This document shows positions 18,501 through 25,625 of a stretch of DNA of 64,000 nucleotides, piece by piece. The DNA is taken from the NCBI RefSeq assembly GCF_003330725.1, contig NZ_CP030840.1:1426001-1490000 (forward strand), given 5' to 3'. The stretch is from Acidisarcina polymorpha (GTDB lineage Bacteria; Acidobacteriota; Terriglobia; Terriglobales; Acidobacteriaceae). The position numbers were made by a program, and so were the translations under genes. The number at the start of each line of letters is the position of its first letter. The first letter of the stretch is position 1. The notes beneath the pieces were generated by a model. It was not told where the DNA came from. It made no database searches and was given only the letters and a program-made list of their open reading frames with translations.

Positions 18501-20260
18501 TCCAACACCATCTCGCCGCGAACCGTAGCCGCACGGATGGACTCGCGCGTCGACTGATCCACGATGATGGCGACGGGCTCGCAGTCCTGGAGAATTGCCT
18601 GTAATCGCTTTATGGGGTAGCGCGTTTCGAGCGGCACGTAGGCGCCGCCTGCTTTCAAAACCGCCAGCAGCGCCACAATTAAGGCAGGAGAACGCTCCAT
18701 GCACACGGCGATACAGCGATCCGGACCTACCCCCAGCAGACTCAGGTGATGCGCCAAATGGTTGGCACGTACATTGAGCTCTCGATACGTAAGCTCCGTG
18801 TCATTTTGCTTGAGGGCTGGAGCGTCCGGCACTCGCAAAGCCTGCAACTCAAAAAGCTGGTGTACGCAGAGATGTGAGGGATAAGAAACTTCTGTTTGGT
18901 TCCACTTCTCCAGAAGCTGCTCACGTTCTTCCTGTGGCAAAAGTGGGATTGCGTCAACTGGGAGATCCGGCTGTTCAATGCACTGGCGGCAGAAGGCGCT
19001 GAATCGGCGAGCATGGAGGGCGCTCTCAGCGGCAGAGTAAAGCCCCTCGTTGAAGTTCATCTCCACCGAGAAAGGGGATTCGGGGCCAAAGTCAAAGATC
19101 TCGACGCCAAGATCCTCAACCAGGCCCACGGAGATGATTTCGAGCGATGCTGGAATTTGATCTAGCGAAAAGTCATATTCGAATGCCGAGTAGCTGACCG
19201 TTACGCGACAGAGAGTTTCGCCGCCGTTTTTGGACCGATAGTGACGCTCGATGTCTTCTAAACGGTACCGCTGGTGACGGAGCACGCGCTTGACCTTCGA
19301 CGCAGCCCTGGAGCTCAGTTGAGAGATGGTGTTTGCAGGATCGACCGCGAGGCGCAGGGGAACTATGTTGGCGAAGCTTCCGATGGCATCGCGGGCCTCA
19401 CGTCCGATACGTGCCTTGACAGGCAATCCCAATAGGACGTCCTCCGCACCGGTTAGCCTATACAGATACGCCGCAATTATGGCGAAGACAATATGCGGCA
19501 CGTCGACGCCCCTCTGTGCCGCAAGCGCTCGCAGTCTTGCTTCGACTCCCGCATCGAGGTGAATGCGCTGCCTGCGAAAGTCTGGAGACGATGTCCCACC
19601 TGAAAGCGCCAGCGTTGTTGTGCTGCCGAACCCTTCCAACTCCGACTGCCAGAAAGCGCCATCCTTCCGCTTCTGTTCAGAGTCCCCATACGCAACATCC
19701 ATCGCGAGGATTTCGGCCGGTCCGATCAGGTCGAGTGCGGGTGTTTGCCCACGGACAAGTGAGGCATACAACTCCACAACACGACGGGTCACGAGCGTCC
19801 CTCCGTAGCCGTCAATAAGCAGATGATGCGCTCGCATGTACCAGGCGTACTCACTGTTGCCCAGGTGAAACAGGGCTGTGCTGTACAGGTACGGTCTGTC
19901 CACCTGTGTCTTCCGCTTCATGTCGCCATCGATCCAGCCCCGCATCTCCGCTCGGGCATCCGGATGCGTGGACAAGTCCACGATCAAAAGACTGTCAAGG
20001 CTCGGCGGGTGGACTGTCTGACGCACGTCTCCATCGACAAAAGCAAACGTGCTTCGCAGAGCCGGAGCGGCTTCGATCAAAAGACCGTACGCCTGAGAGA
20101 AAGCCTGCACGTCAACCGAACCATGGATCATAAGAATCTGGGCAACGCTGTTTTCGCCGCCCTGTGCGTGATATTTCTCGGAAAACCACAAACCCTTCTG
20201 GGTGGCAGTTGCCGGTAAATGCTCTCTCAGAGCAGGATCCAGGTCGCCCATATAATTCAT
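12545..20260 (-). CDS. Two-module nonribosomal peptide synthetase, C-A-T-C-A-T-C*
   Basis: A 2571-residue protein from the ATG at 20260; the frame stays open to an ATG at 20341, but LPATATQKGLWF of the first C domain follows 20260 closely and an AAGAG lies upstream of it. Domains: C1 about 10-440 (active HHLLIDG at 145), A1 about 460-975 (TSGTTGQPKG at 621), T1 about 985-1060 (LGGDS, Ser 1018), C2 about 1100-1530 (YALSPLQEG; HHLLLDH at 1238, last Gly replaced by His), A2 about 1555-2045 (TSGSTGRPKG at 1709), T2 about 2065-2130 (LGGDS, Ser 2097), and a terminal C-like domain about 2150-2560 whose HHxxxDG reads DNILVDG (2281-2287). No TE, R or E domain is seen. Pocket residues aligned to GrsA-PheA give DMENAGAVN for A1 (near ornithine-type codes) and DILQLGLIW for A2 (the glycine code). 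C1 sits at the start of the chain, so it would accept an acyl group, probably from the ACP operon. A C-terminal C-like domain could release the chain or bind a P450. No MbtH gene is seen. Confidence 0.95.
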   Translation of the reverse strand: MNYMGDLDPALREHLPATATQKGLWFSEKYHAQGGENSVAQILMIHGSVDVQAFSQAYGLLIEAAPALRSTFAFVDGDVRQTVHPPSLDSLLIVDLSTHPDARAEMRGWIDGDMKRKTQVDRPYLYSTALFHLGNSEYAWYMRAHHLLIDGYGGTLVTRRVVELYASLVRGQTPALDLIGPAEILAMDVAYGDSEQKRKDGAFWQSELEGFGSTTTLALSGGTSSPDFRRQRIHLDAGVEARLRALAAQRGVDVPHIVFAIIAAYLYRLTGAEDVLLGLPVKARIGREARDAIGSFANIVPLRLAVDPANTISQLSSRAASKVKRVLRHQRYRLEDIERHYRSKNGGETLCRVTVSYSAFEYDFSLDQIPASLEIISVGLVEDLGVEIFDFGPESPFSVEMNFNEGLYSAAESALHARRFSAFCRQCIEQPDLPVDAIPLLPQEEREQLLEKWNQTEVSYPSHLCVHQLFELQALRVPDAPALKQNDTELTYRELNVRANHLAHHLSLLGVGPDRCIAVCMERSPALIVALLAVLKAGGAYVPLETRYPIKRLQAILQDCEPVAIIVDQSTRESIRAATVRGEMVLDLGADVGLWAAENDYHPKPHVEGLTSRNLAYIIYTSGTTGQPKGVMIEHRSVVNQIEALRATYGITNSDRLLQFASVAFDMSVEEIFGALLSGACLVLRSEEWLASTQAFLSRCEQVGITMLNLPPVFWQQLLQSSGSRMPACIRQIAIGGDAVSSQALTTWFAHPEPRPRLYNAYGPTEATVNATVAELRPENVRHVSIGKPLWNTRVYVLDEQKEPVPIGVTGELYLGGAGIARGYHHLPEENAERFLANPFVSGDRLYRTGDLVRYLPDSSLEYLGRSDYQIKVRGFRIEAGEIEARLAEYPGIRDSVVVTADRQDGSDKQLVAYYTLTDDNSYAEPILPAALRAYLTISLPEYMVPAAYVHLRQLPLTSNGKLDRNALPIASQDAYAQRVYEEPRGLLETSLAAVWSELFVLDRIGRNDNFFELGGDSIRVLHLLSIVRQRMGRELGFAKVFSHPVLSQLAKELEGASEQHIVPLNSIGEGPIEPWMVPLAQVSQEEIEKIVAGTPGGDANIQDIYALSPLQEGIFFHHLSSPDSDPYVSRVILSFRDSELVNQFILALKFCCERHDSLRTIVLWKGLRSPVQVVLRQADLKVQEIDLNIDRGSVVAQLQQRFDPQHYHFDISNAPLLRVFLAYDPSESRWIVLVLEHHLLLDHVSVEVLTEEIAAHMSNTATNLPAPGQFRNHIAHVTSGTSQKKHAEFFRELLAGTKGATYPYGIPHSEVDHAWKQANLCLDVSLSRAIRDTAKTFQVSPASLFHFAYGVVVGQLSGIDDAIFGTVLLGRSASWSGIERTLGLFVNTLPMRVRLSRGSVESELRYVHQTLTNLIQHEDAPLSLAKRASQLDTSMPLFSALLNYRHNSGRENAIKIDDLIDGVATLRADEWTNYPISINVDDWHEGFSLTAQVTADIDPSRLCGYLEHALKELVEALQKTPHVPPSRIQILPSAEAHQTLVAFNKTAHPYSALQRIETLFEAQAAHTPNREAVVFQGQRVTYDALNTQANILAHALLVAGVKPGAYLAMYLDRSVSMLVALLATMKVGATYIPLDPTHPAHRIEWVLTDSCPVAILTNTSLAPSIASLDGCPRLILVDNAEMEDTPETRQNPSAPMRTADMVAYILYTSGSTGRPKGVMIEHRSVVNLLQCFAERLALSPADRWLATTTITFDIAGLELYLPLISGACVVLCPTEVAGDATQLARLLRREPVTIMQATPTAWKQLIAVGWLPPPRLKVLSGGEELERSLAETLTASGNEVWNLYGPTETTIWSTAEQLQLGSKEVSIGSPLWNTQLFILDEHGKPAPVGVEGDLFIAGAGVARGYLNRPELNEERFLPHAFSTEPGARMYRTGDRAVWLENGKVIYRGRNDNQVKIRGFRIELGEIEARLAEHPDVREAAVIARESKSGDLHLLAYFVPVSDSTPSSEVLRAHLSAYLPAYMVPAAYTVMAAFPTTPNGKLDRRALPDPGEQAYSRHAYEAPQGNTEILLAEIWTELLNVEKIGRHDNFFDLGGDSRLAVQFVLRTGKSFSRELTLKTFFDRPLLRDVALLLDENTPSPIISHPVPLSVRDPQYPLSHFQLTYWKIHRDFPTAPINIGGAILLQGNLSLRALQMAVHDLAERHPALKTRFINRQQGEEPLAEVMFNWTPKIRIEDVEESLVQECLRSQLSTVFDLNATPPVDMLLLRLNPTRHILSLCMDNILVDGWSRTLLTQDLQYLYEAHLAGTSPALSAPALQYSDYAIWQRTNPFSDDYAYWQQQLQSVQQPRPLRPHMPNDAVFPYKTSSIRQMVMQDLYEKLSSVAVRSNASLFMLLVSGLGLVMRNYTSQPDFCLATITSGRTHHSMEHVVGGFVNVLPLHARLEESMSASESVAAVRGSIIDALTHGGMPYPYRLVEERLGTRTMPVWVRMQNHPQEISETWAGDLRVSPVMQQQDHSPRQPMQLDIFFSEEGGELFVTIHYAKELFDSQFMTTFVANLENRLAWLVNEIS

Positions 20261-20347
20261 TTGCTCTTCATGTCGTTCAAGCTGTGGCAGCACGGATCTA
20301 GCACCATCTTCGCAATTATGGTCAAAGCGAATCAGAACCATTCGGAT

Positions 20348-20623
20348 TTAAAACCCATTCCTGCGGCCTCGGATGCCTTTCACGCCGTGTTTAAGAAACC
20401 GATGGAAGATCACGTACTTGGCTTTTTGATATAGACACAGAGATAACAGCATTCCAACGGCTTTATTCCCATATTCGCTTCTGCTCAGCGGCGTCAAGAG
20501 ATCCGAGAAGGTATGAACGGCAGGACCGAGCTCCGGCCTCGCCAGACTCTGTTGCTGCATTGTTATCCGACAGCGGTGCAGTTTTGTGGAATAAACATCT
20601 CGGTGGCTTGTTCTTGTCAGCAT
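20348..20623 (-). CDS. Possible small protein upstream of the NRPS
   Basis: A 91-codon frame ending a few bases before the most upstream possible ATG of the NRPS (20341). The sequence is MLTRTSHRDVYSTKLHRCRI...LSRSEYGNKAVGMLLSLCLY, with a basic C-terminus (FLKHGVKGIRGRRNGF). It does not match MbtH or a carrier protein. Position suggests it could lead the NRPS operon, but base composition and motifs give little support, and it may just be leader sequence. Confidence 0.25.
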   Translation of the reverse strand: MLTRTSHRDVYSTKLHRCRITMQQQSLARPELGPAVHTFSDLLTPLSRSEYGNKAVGMLLSLCLYQKAKYVIFHRFLKHGVKGIRGRRNGF

Positions 20624-21112
20624 AACGTTGTTTGCTCCTAAGCCTGGGGCAGGGCCGCCGACTACTCCAACCGCCGATGAAAGAAGGGATTTAAAGGATG
20701 GACTTGAAACCAGAGCAGAGAGCAGTTTACCTTTCTGAAGAGTCGTGGGTGCAGCTAGGGTTGTACGCCGGCAATCACGATCCCGCTCATTGCTTCACCG
20801 GATACGCTGAACCGGAGACGATAACGTCCTGGTTCGCAGGCGTTAGGGTGTGGGCAGCACTACTGCATAGGTGCCACCCAGGCAACGCTTAAAAGTAAAC
20901 TGTCCCTAAGTGCGATTCTCCAGTGGTTTCCGGTGATTTCGCTCATCTCTGACACCTTAAAATACTAACCCGCATATTGGATGCTTTCGCTGAAGTTGCA
21001 GCCGGTCCATCTGAACAATGCAGGCTAGGTGACTATCTGGCTGCATGGTTTCTCACGACCTACCTTGCAAATCAGCACGTGAGACAAACATACAAAGAAT
21101 GAAATCCCTCTT
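20624..21112. other. Divergent intergenic region between NRPS and glycosyltransferase genes
   Basis: About 490 bases separating the leftward NRPS/ABC unit from the rightward glycosyltransferases. Promoters for both are expected here. A 64-codon plus-strand frame (20698-20892, MDLKPEQRAVYLSEESWVQL) follows GGGATTTAAAGG but matches nothing. No clear regulator binding repeat was found. Confidence 0.5.
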
Positions 21113-22420
21113 ATGAAACTCGCTATTTATATGTTGCCTTTCCAGAGCCATGTGTCCGTGCTGCTGTCGGTCGCCCGGGAGATGCGTCGCCGCGGACATG
21201 AGATCGTCGTGCTTGGACTCCGCGATCTGGAGGAGAGAGTCGCTCAAGAAGTTGGAATGACTTTCGTGCCCATGTGTGACAGAGAGTACCCTCTAGGGGC
21301 GACGCGAGCAGCGCTCGCCCCGCTGCGCTCTATGTCTGGTATTGCTGGTACAGAGTTCTGCATTAATATGCTGACGCATCTATGCGCTGCGGTGCTGGAG
21401 GACGGCCCCCGGGCTCTCCGCGAAAGTCAAGCTGAGGCCCTCATCCTTGATTTCTCCTCGAGGGGGATGGATGCGGTGGCCGTCTCCATGGACATCCCCT
21501 ACGTGCACATTTCGAATGCTGTACATAGCGACTATTCGGGGAACACGCCGTTCTGGTGCTACGATTGGCCACCGGAAACAACAGAGGAAGCGCTAGCCAG
21601 GAACCGTGCTGGGTTGGTTCGCCTGGCAAAAGCAGCGGCTCCAATGCATGCGTTGCTCAGGAGCTTTCTGGAGGAGGCTGGCGTGGACATCGCATGGAGC
21701 GACCTTCACGCACTGACTTCGAAGCTTGCATGGCTCACACAGATCCCTCCGGAACTTGACTTTAAAAACTCCCATTGGCCGAAGCAGCTCATCCACGTGG
21801 GACCGCTTTGCCAGCCTCCGAGCATGCCAGATACCAACTTCCCGTGGCATCGCCTGACGGGAGAGCCGCTGATCTATGTGTCGTTTGGAACGCTGCAGAC
21901 GGACCTGTTTTCACTCTATGAGGTGGTCGTCAAGATTGCCCGTACCAAGGGGTACCAGATTGTGCTGTCGACAGGTGGATTTCCAATGGACGAAAAGCTC
22001 AAGGATATCCCAGACAACTTGATCCTAGTCCGCTTCGCCCCACAAGTTGAGATTTTGAGGCAAGCCGCACTATGCATCACGCATGGGGGCGTCAACACGG
22101 TGCTGGAAGCTCTCCAGTGCGGAGTTCCCCTCGTTGTTCTTCCGATCACCAATGATCAGCCTGGGGTCGCTGCCCGAGTTGCGTACGCAGGGGTAGGTGC
22201 ATTTTGTCGTGTGGAGGATCTTAATCCCTCAAACCTCTCCGGTCTGATCGACGAGGTGATGCAGAACCCCGGCTACCGTGCGCGTGCGAAGCAGCTACAA
22301 AGTGTTCTGAGCTATGAAAGAAGTATTGTGCGTGCTGGCGAGTATATCGAGAAAGCCCTTGCCAGCGTGGTTGCTGATCACACCGAAGCCGCGCGAGAAC
22401 ACTTTGCAGGAAGCGAGTGA
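21113..22420 (+). CDS. GT1/MGT-family glycosyltransferase (UDP-sugar type)
   Basis: A 435-residue GT-B glycosyltransferase. The N-terminal acceptor domain begins MKLAIYMLPFQSHVSVLLSV with the family's conserved QSHV in place of GHV. The C-terminal donor domain has GEPLIYVSFGTLQTD, FAPQVEILRQAALCITHGGV, NTVLEALQCGVPLVVLPITN and DQPGVAARV, the sugar-nucleotide loop of CrtX/macrolide-type enzymes. It most likely glycosylates a small molecule, plausibly the NRPS product. It is the first of two tandem paralogues (the second starts at 22773). The C-terminal tail (ADHTEAAREHFAGSE) is absent from the second copy. Confidence 0.92.
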   Translation: MKLAIYMLPFQSHVSVLLSVAREMRRRGHEIVVLGLRDLEERVAQEVGMTFVPMCDREYPLGATRAALAPLRSMSGIAGTEFCINMLTHLCAAVLEDGPRALRESQAEALILDFSSRGMDAVAVSMDIPYVHISNAVHSDYSGNTPFWCYDWPPETTEEALARNRAGLVRLAKAAAPMHALLRSFLEEAGVDIAWSDLHALTSKLAWLTQIPPELDFKNSHWPKQLIHVGPLCQPPSMPDTNFPWHRLTGEPLIYVSFGTLQTDLFSLYEVVVKIARTKGYQIVLSTGGFPMDEKLKDIPDNLILVRFAPQVEILRQAALCITHGGVNTVLEALQCGVPLVVLPITNDQPGVAARVAYAGVGAFCRVEDLNPSNLSGLIDEVMQNPGYRARAKQLQSVLSYERSIVRAGEYIEKALASVVADHTEAAREHFAGSE

Positions 22421-22423
22421 GCA

Positions 22424-22730
22424 ATGAATCAAACATTTGAGCGATTCGCCATCCCGAAAGATTGTTATGCGTTCTTAGAGCTACAGACAACCTGCTACAC
22501 ATATGATCTATCTGCCCAGGAAACGCTGGAGATTCTCCATTTCAGTTCAGATGGCCAGGGACGAGATCGATGAATTCGTCGGCGATTATGGCATTGCCTT
22601 GGCTTTTGACGACGCAGCGCTTTTCGGATTCTTCTGCCTGATGCACGTCGAGCACATGAACAATCCTGTTCTCAGCGCGCTCGTTGAGACTCACGCATGC
22701 ACGCATAATCTTTCACCCTCAACCAACTAA
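22424..22730 (+). CDS. Possible small gene between the two glycosyltransferases, perhaps frameshifted
   Basis: ATG 22424 starts 3 bases after the first glycosyltransferase stop and encodes 49 residues (MNQTFERFAIPKDCYAFLEL, QTTCYTYDLSAQETLEILHF, SSDGQGRDR). From about 22560 another frame continues with protein-like sequence DEIDEFVGDYGIALAFDDAA, LFGFFCLMHVEHMNNPVLSA to 22730. The two could be one about 100-residue protein with a frameshift, or the first alone could be a short real gene. No family is recognised. Confidence 0.35.
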
Positions 22731-22772
22731 TCACCGTTCACCGTCGCAAGGTACAGACGAGGGCTACCGAAT

Positions 22773-24029
22773 ATGAAATTCGCTATATATACTGCGCTCT
22801 CCCACAGTCACATTCGGGTCATGTCGGCACTTGCGAAAGAGTTGGAGACGTTTGGCCATTCAGTGTGCGCCATCGGCATGGAAGACCATGCGCCTGTGTT
22901 TCACTCGTTGGATATGGAATTCTTTCCCGTCTGCTTACGGGAGTTTCCGCGTGGGGAGCTCCAACGGAGGTACGAGCCTGTTCGCGAGATGTACGGAATG
23001 GACGCACTGCGGGCAACGAGCGCCGTGGGTTGCGATGTCGTAGCGGGCGTTTTAAAGGATGGGGAAAGAGCTGTCAGGGCGAGCGGCGCAGACGCCTTGC
23101 TTCTGGATACTTCCGCGCGTGGACTAGAGGTGATCGCGATGCATATGGGAATGCCTTTTGCTCACGTCTCTGCACAGCTCCACGACGACTATTCGGGTGT
23201 CACCCCTCATTGGTTTTTTGACTGGCCACCCGAGACGAGTAGTGAAGCCATCGAGCGAAATAAAAACAATCTAAACTTTCTTCGGGAGTTGGGCGCGCCG
23301 GCCCGTTCTGCAGCTCTCGACTATCTTGCAGCCAGAAATATTCACCCAGACTTGACTACGCCTTATCCCTTCTTCCTTTCTACAGACACCTGGATTACGC
23401 AGGTCCCGAAGGAGTTTGATTTTGAGAACCAGCTTTGGCCTGAACATCTCTTCCATGCTGGGCTTATTAGCCCTCGCGAGCAAAGCTCTGCGATTGACTT
23501 TCCGTGGGAGCGCCTTACCGGGGAATCACTCATCTACGTATCGATGGGAACCATGCTGACGAACGCGAAGCAGCGGTTGCGCATGGCGGTACAAGCCGCT
23601 CAAGGTGCAGGTAGACAGGTCGTTGTTTCCACTGGACCCCAGATTGGGGTGGAAGAGATCGGCCCGCTGGCTGCGAACACGATCGTGCTCCCTTATGTTC
23701 CTCAGACCGGGATTCTTGAACGCGCAGAGCTATTCGTAACGCACGGTGGGCTCAACAGTGTTCTGGAATCGCTCTATCGCGGAGTGCCCCTCGTTGTTTT
23801 GCCGATCAGTTTCGACCAGCCCGGAGTAGCGGCAAGAGTCGCTTACCATGGCGTCGGTGAATTTCTAAACGCCCAACTACTCAATCAAAAGCTTCTCACC
23901 GAAACGATAGTCAGCGTGCTGGGTAACCCATCGTACAAAGAAGCCGCGCGGAAGTTGCAGGCGAAGATTGCGTGGCAGGATGGGGCACAGCGTGCGGCCA
24001 AGCATCTGCATAAAGTGATGCACCGCTAA
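22773..24029 (+). CDS. GT1/MGT-family glycosyltransferase, second tandem copy
   Basis: A 418-residue paralogue of the gene at 21113, beginning MKFAIYTALSHSHIRVMSAL. It shares the DDYSGVTPHWFFDWPPET acceptor-domain block (DYSGNTPFWCYDWPPET in the first copy) and the donor loop YVPQTGILERAELFVTHGGL, NSVLESLYRGVPLVVLPISF, DQPGVAARV. Two copies suggest addition of two sugars or two acceptors; they are clearly diverged rather than a fresh duplication. An IS6-type terminal repeat begins 3 bp after its stop, so the natural 3' end may have been cut by insertion. Confidence 0.92.
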   Translation: MKFAIYTALSHSHIRVMSALAKELETFGHSVCAIGMEDHAPVFHSLDMEFFPVCLREFPRGELQRRYEPVREMYGMDALRATSAVGCDVVAGVLKDGERAVRASGADALLLDTSARGLEVIAMHMGMPFAHVSAQLHDDYSGVTPHWFFDWPPETSSEAIERNKNNLNFLRELGAPARSAALDYLAARNIHPDLTTPYPFFLSTDTWITQVPKEFDFENQLWPEHLFHAGLISPREQSSAIDFPWERLTGESLIYVSMGTMLTNAKQRLRMAVQAAQGAGRQVVVSTGPQIGVEEIGPLAANTIVLPYVPQTGILERAELFVTHGGLNSVLESLYRGVPLVVLPISFDQPGVAARVAYHGVGEFLNAQLLNQKLLTETIVSVLGNPSYKEAARKLQAKIAWQDGAQRAAKHLHKVMHR

Positions 24030-24031
24030 TT

Positions 24032-24480
24032 GGTTCTGTCGCAATGAAGACGACTTGCTGTTGTTGCACTGACGGCATCGCAATAGAACCGCGGCTCGCA
24101 GGTTCTTCCAACAAGCAGTCGAGCGGAACGGCGCACCCGAGAAAATGACTCTAAATAAGACCGGCGCGAATGTAGAAGCTCTGGAGACCATGTACGCAGG
24201 ACGAGGGGAGACGATCGTTGTGCGACAGGTAAAGTACCTGAGCAACATCGTCGAGCAAGACCACCTTGCCGTGCAACGTCGTACGATGCCGATGTTCGGG
24301 TTCCAGGACTATCTCCCCGCCCGCATCCTTCTCTCCGGCATCCAGCTCGTGCATATGATTAGCAAAAGGCAAATGAACACCAGTGGCGGCGGACGCTCCC
24401 CCACAGCAGTTCTACTCCTTGGCAGGGTAAGCCCGAACCTATGCTTTTCATCGTTCATACACCTTTACCGCAACAGAACC
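24032..24480 (+). mobile_element. IS6-family insertion sequence remnant (both ends, C-terminal transposase part)
   Basis: The left end GGTTCTGTCGCAATG (24032-24046) and right end CCGCAACAGAACC (24468-24480) are IS6-like inverted ends. An extra inverted copy, CATCGCAATAGAACC, lies at 24076-24090. Between them, 24145-24420 encodes TLNKTGANVEALETMYAGRG, RQVKYLSNIVEQDHLAVQRR, TMPMFGFQDYLPARILLSGI and QLVHMISKRQM, the C-terminal part of an IS6 DDE transposase with the last catalytic Glu (VEQDH). The N-terminal two-thirds is deleted. Confidence 0.8.
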
Positions 24481-24662
24481 TCGGTGAGTCACCTCGAGTC
24501 TAAAGCGCCTGAACCAGCAGGAAAACGCCTCACAGATTACCCCGGGTGACAGTGTTGTTGAGTTTGGCCCAAGATAATGTTTGTCACGACCGGGGAAATC
24601 TGATCACAGCAGGTGTTAGTGTGTCGCAACCCATCCAGAGGTCCCAAACACTGATACAACAA

Positions 24663-25082
24663 ATGGATAAGTTGGCAACTGTCGTACTTTCAGGATTCTC
24701 CGGCCCCTGCGATCGTCATCAGGAAGAGCGAACAAGTGGAGACAATGCACTGGGCCTAGATCGTTACCCCAGCACCCCGCCCAGGTTCCACTCGCTTGAC
24801 AGCCTTCGTGCGGGGATGATGTTCCTCGGCATCGTATTATATGGAGCTCTGCCGTACACTAGAATTCGCATGTGGCCGGTTAACGACCCCACCGCACATC
24901 CCATATTTTGGAATGCAATCGTCTTTGCTATACATGTTTTTCGGATGCCTCTCTTCTTTGTGTTGGCAGGTTTCTTCGCAAACCTCCTCTTCAAGATGTC
25001 TGGCTGCGAGTTGAGCTCGATCAACCGCGCAAACTGTGCTGGCATTCTTCGAACCGCGTTCCTCTATAAGAGGATCAGATAG
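24663..25082 (+). pseudogene. Truncated membrane acyltransferase (acyltransferase-3/OafA-like)
   Basis: From about 24783 the frame reads FHSLDSLRAGMMFLGIVLYG, ALPYTRIRMWPVNDPTAHPI, FWNAIVFAIHVFRMPLFFVL, AGFFANLL, the start of an acyltransferase-3 family protein (first three membrane helices, with the usual SLD.LRA motif). It loses homology near 25040 and stops at 25082, exactly where an IS6 N-terminal fragment begins. Normal members have about 350-400 residues, so about two-thirds is missing. It may once have acylated the cluster product. Confidence 0.65.
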
Positions 25083-25300
25083 GCCCATACACCGCGAATC
25101 TTCACGTAAGTCTCGTCAATCCGCCAGCTCGTCGATCGAAATGGGGCACCGTCAGCGCAGTCGCTTCTCGGTCTCGGCAACGTACCGCCCAACCAGTGAT
25201 AGATGGTGGAAGAATCGGCGCTCACGCTCCGCCCGCCCATCATCCTGCTCTAGATCGCGATAGCCAATGCCATACCAGCAGTACCAACGCCAAACAATGA
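25083..25300 (-). mobile_element. IS6-family transposase N-terminal fragment
   Basis: The minus strand from 25298 encodes IVWRWYCWYGIGYRDLEQDD, then VGRYVAETEKRLR, the DNA-binding N-terminus of IS6 transposases (.RWY.RYGLSYRDLEE....PELEKRLR). In another frame WRIDETYVKIRGVWA (25128-25083) contains the first catalytic Asp. Frameshifts break it. Its 3' limit abuts the truncated acyltransferase. Together with the C-terminal piece at 24145 on the opposite strand it accounts for most of one transposase. Confidence 0.7.
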
Positions 25301-25501
25301 TTTGGCTGCCAACCGAACACTGACATAGCCAGCTCCGCTCGTCTTCATCCCGTTTTCACGTCGACATCCCTATGTCGGTTCCAGGAGGTGGCGGACGGAG
25401 GTCCCGACGATGCCGAGTCGTCTTGCGAGTTCTCAATTTGGAGAGCTTTTCCTCGCTATAACGTCTAGTTTCGGAAGTCTTGTCAGCGACATAGTTCCGT
25501 C

Positions 25502-25523
25502 TACAGAACGTGCTTGTTCTGTA
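25502..25523. promoter_or_regulatory. Inverted repeat upstream of the ketosynthase operon
   Basis: TACAGAAC (25502-25509), 6-base spacer, GTTCTGTA (25516-25523): perfect 8-bp arms, about 100 bases before the ATG at 25626 and the only strong dyad in this 320-base gap. It has the size of a dimeric repressor operator. The regulator is not identifiable; function is inferred from position. Confidence 0.5.
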
Positions 25524-25625
25524 ACTATGCTGCAGTGTTACTGCCCTGATTTGCGAGAAGGGCAGATTGCTTGGAATAAGGGACATGTCAATGCGTTATT
25601 CCGTATGACACGGATAGGAGAATAT

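Noticed and set aside
20698-20892. 64-codon frame next to the NRPS considered as an MbtH-like protein
   Set aside because: It lacks the conserved MbtH residues (no SxWP or the Trp-containing core), and its sequence does not fit the family.
24151-24372. Minus-strand frame of 73 codons resembling annotated hypothetical proteins
   Set aside because: It is the antisense of the IS6 transposase C-terminus (VEQDH...HMISKRQM on the plus strand), a frequent database artefact.
25410-25625. 72-codon N-terminal extension of the first KASIII-like gene
   Set aside because: The extension covers the dyad and has no similarity to KASIII N-termini; ATG 25626 has a good ribosome site and begins MRIAGVKAVIPSQV, the normal opening.
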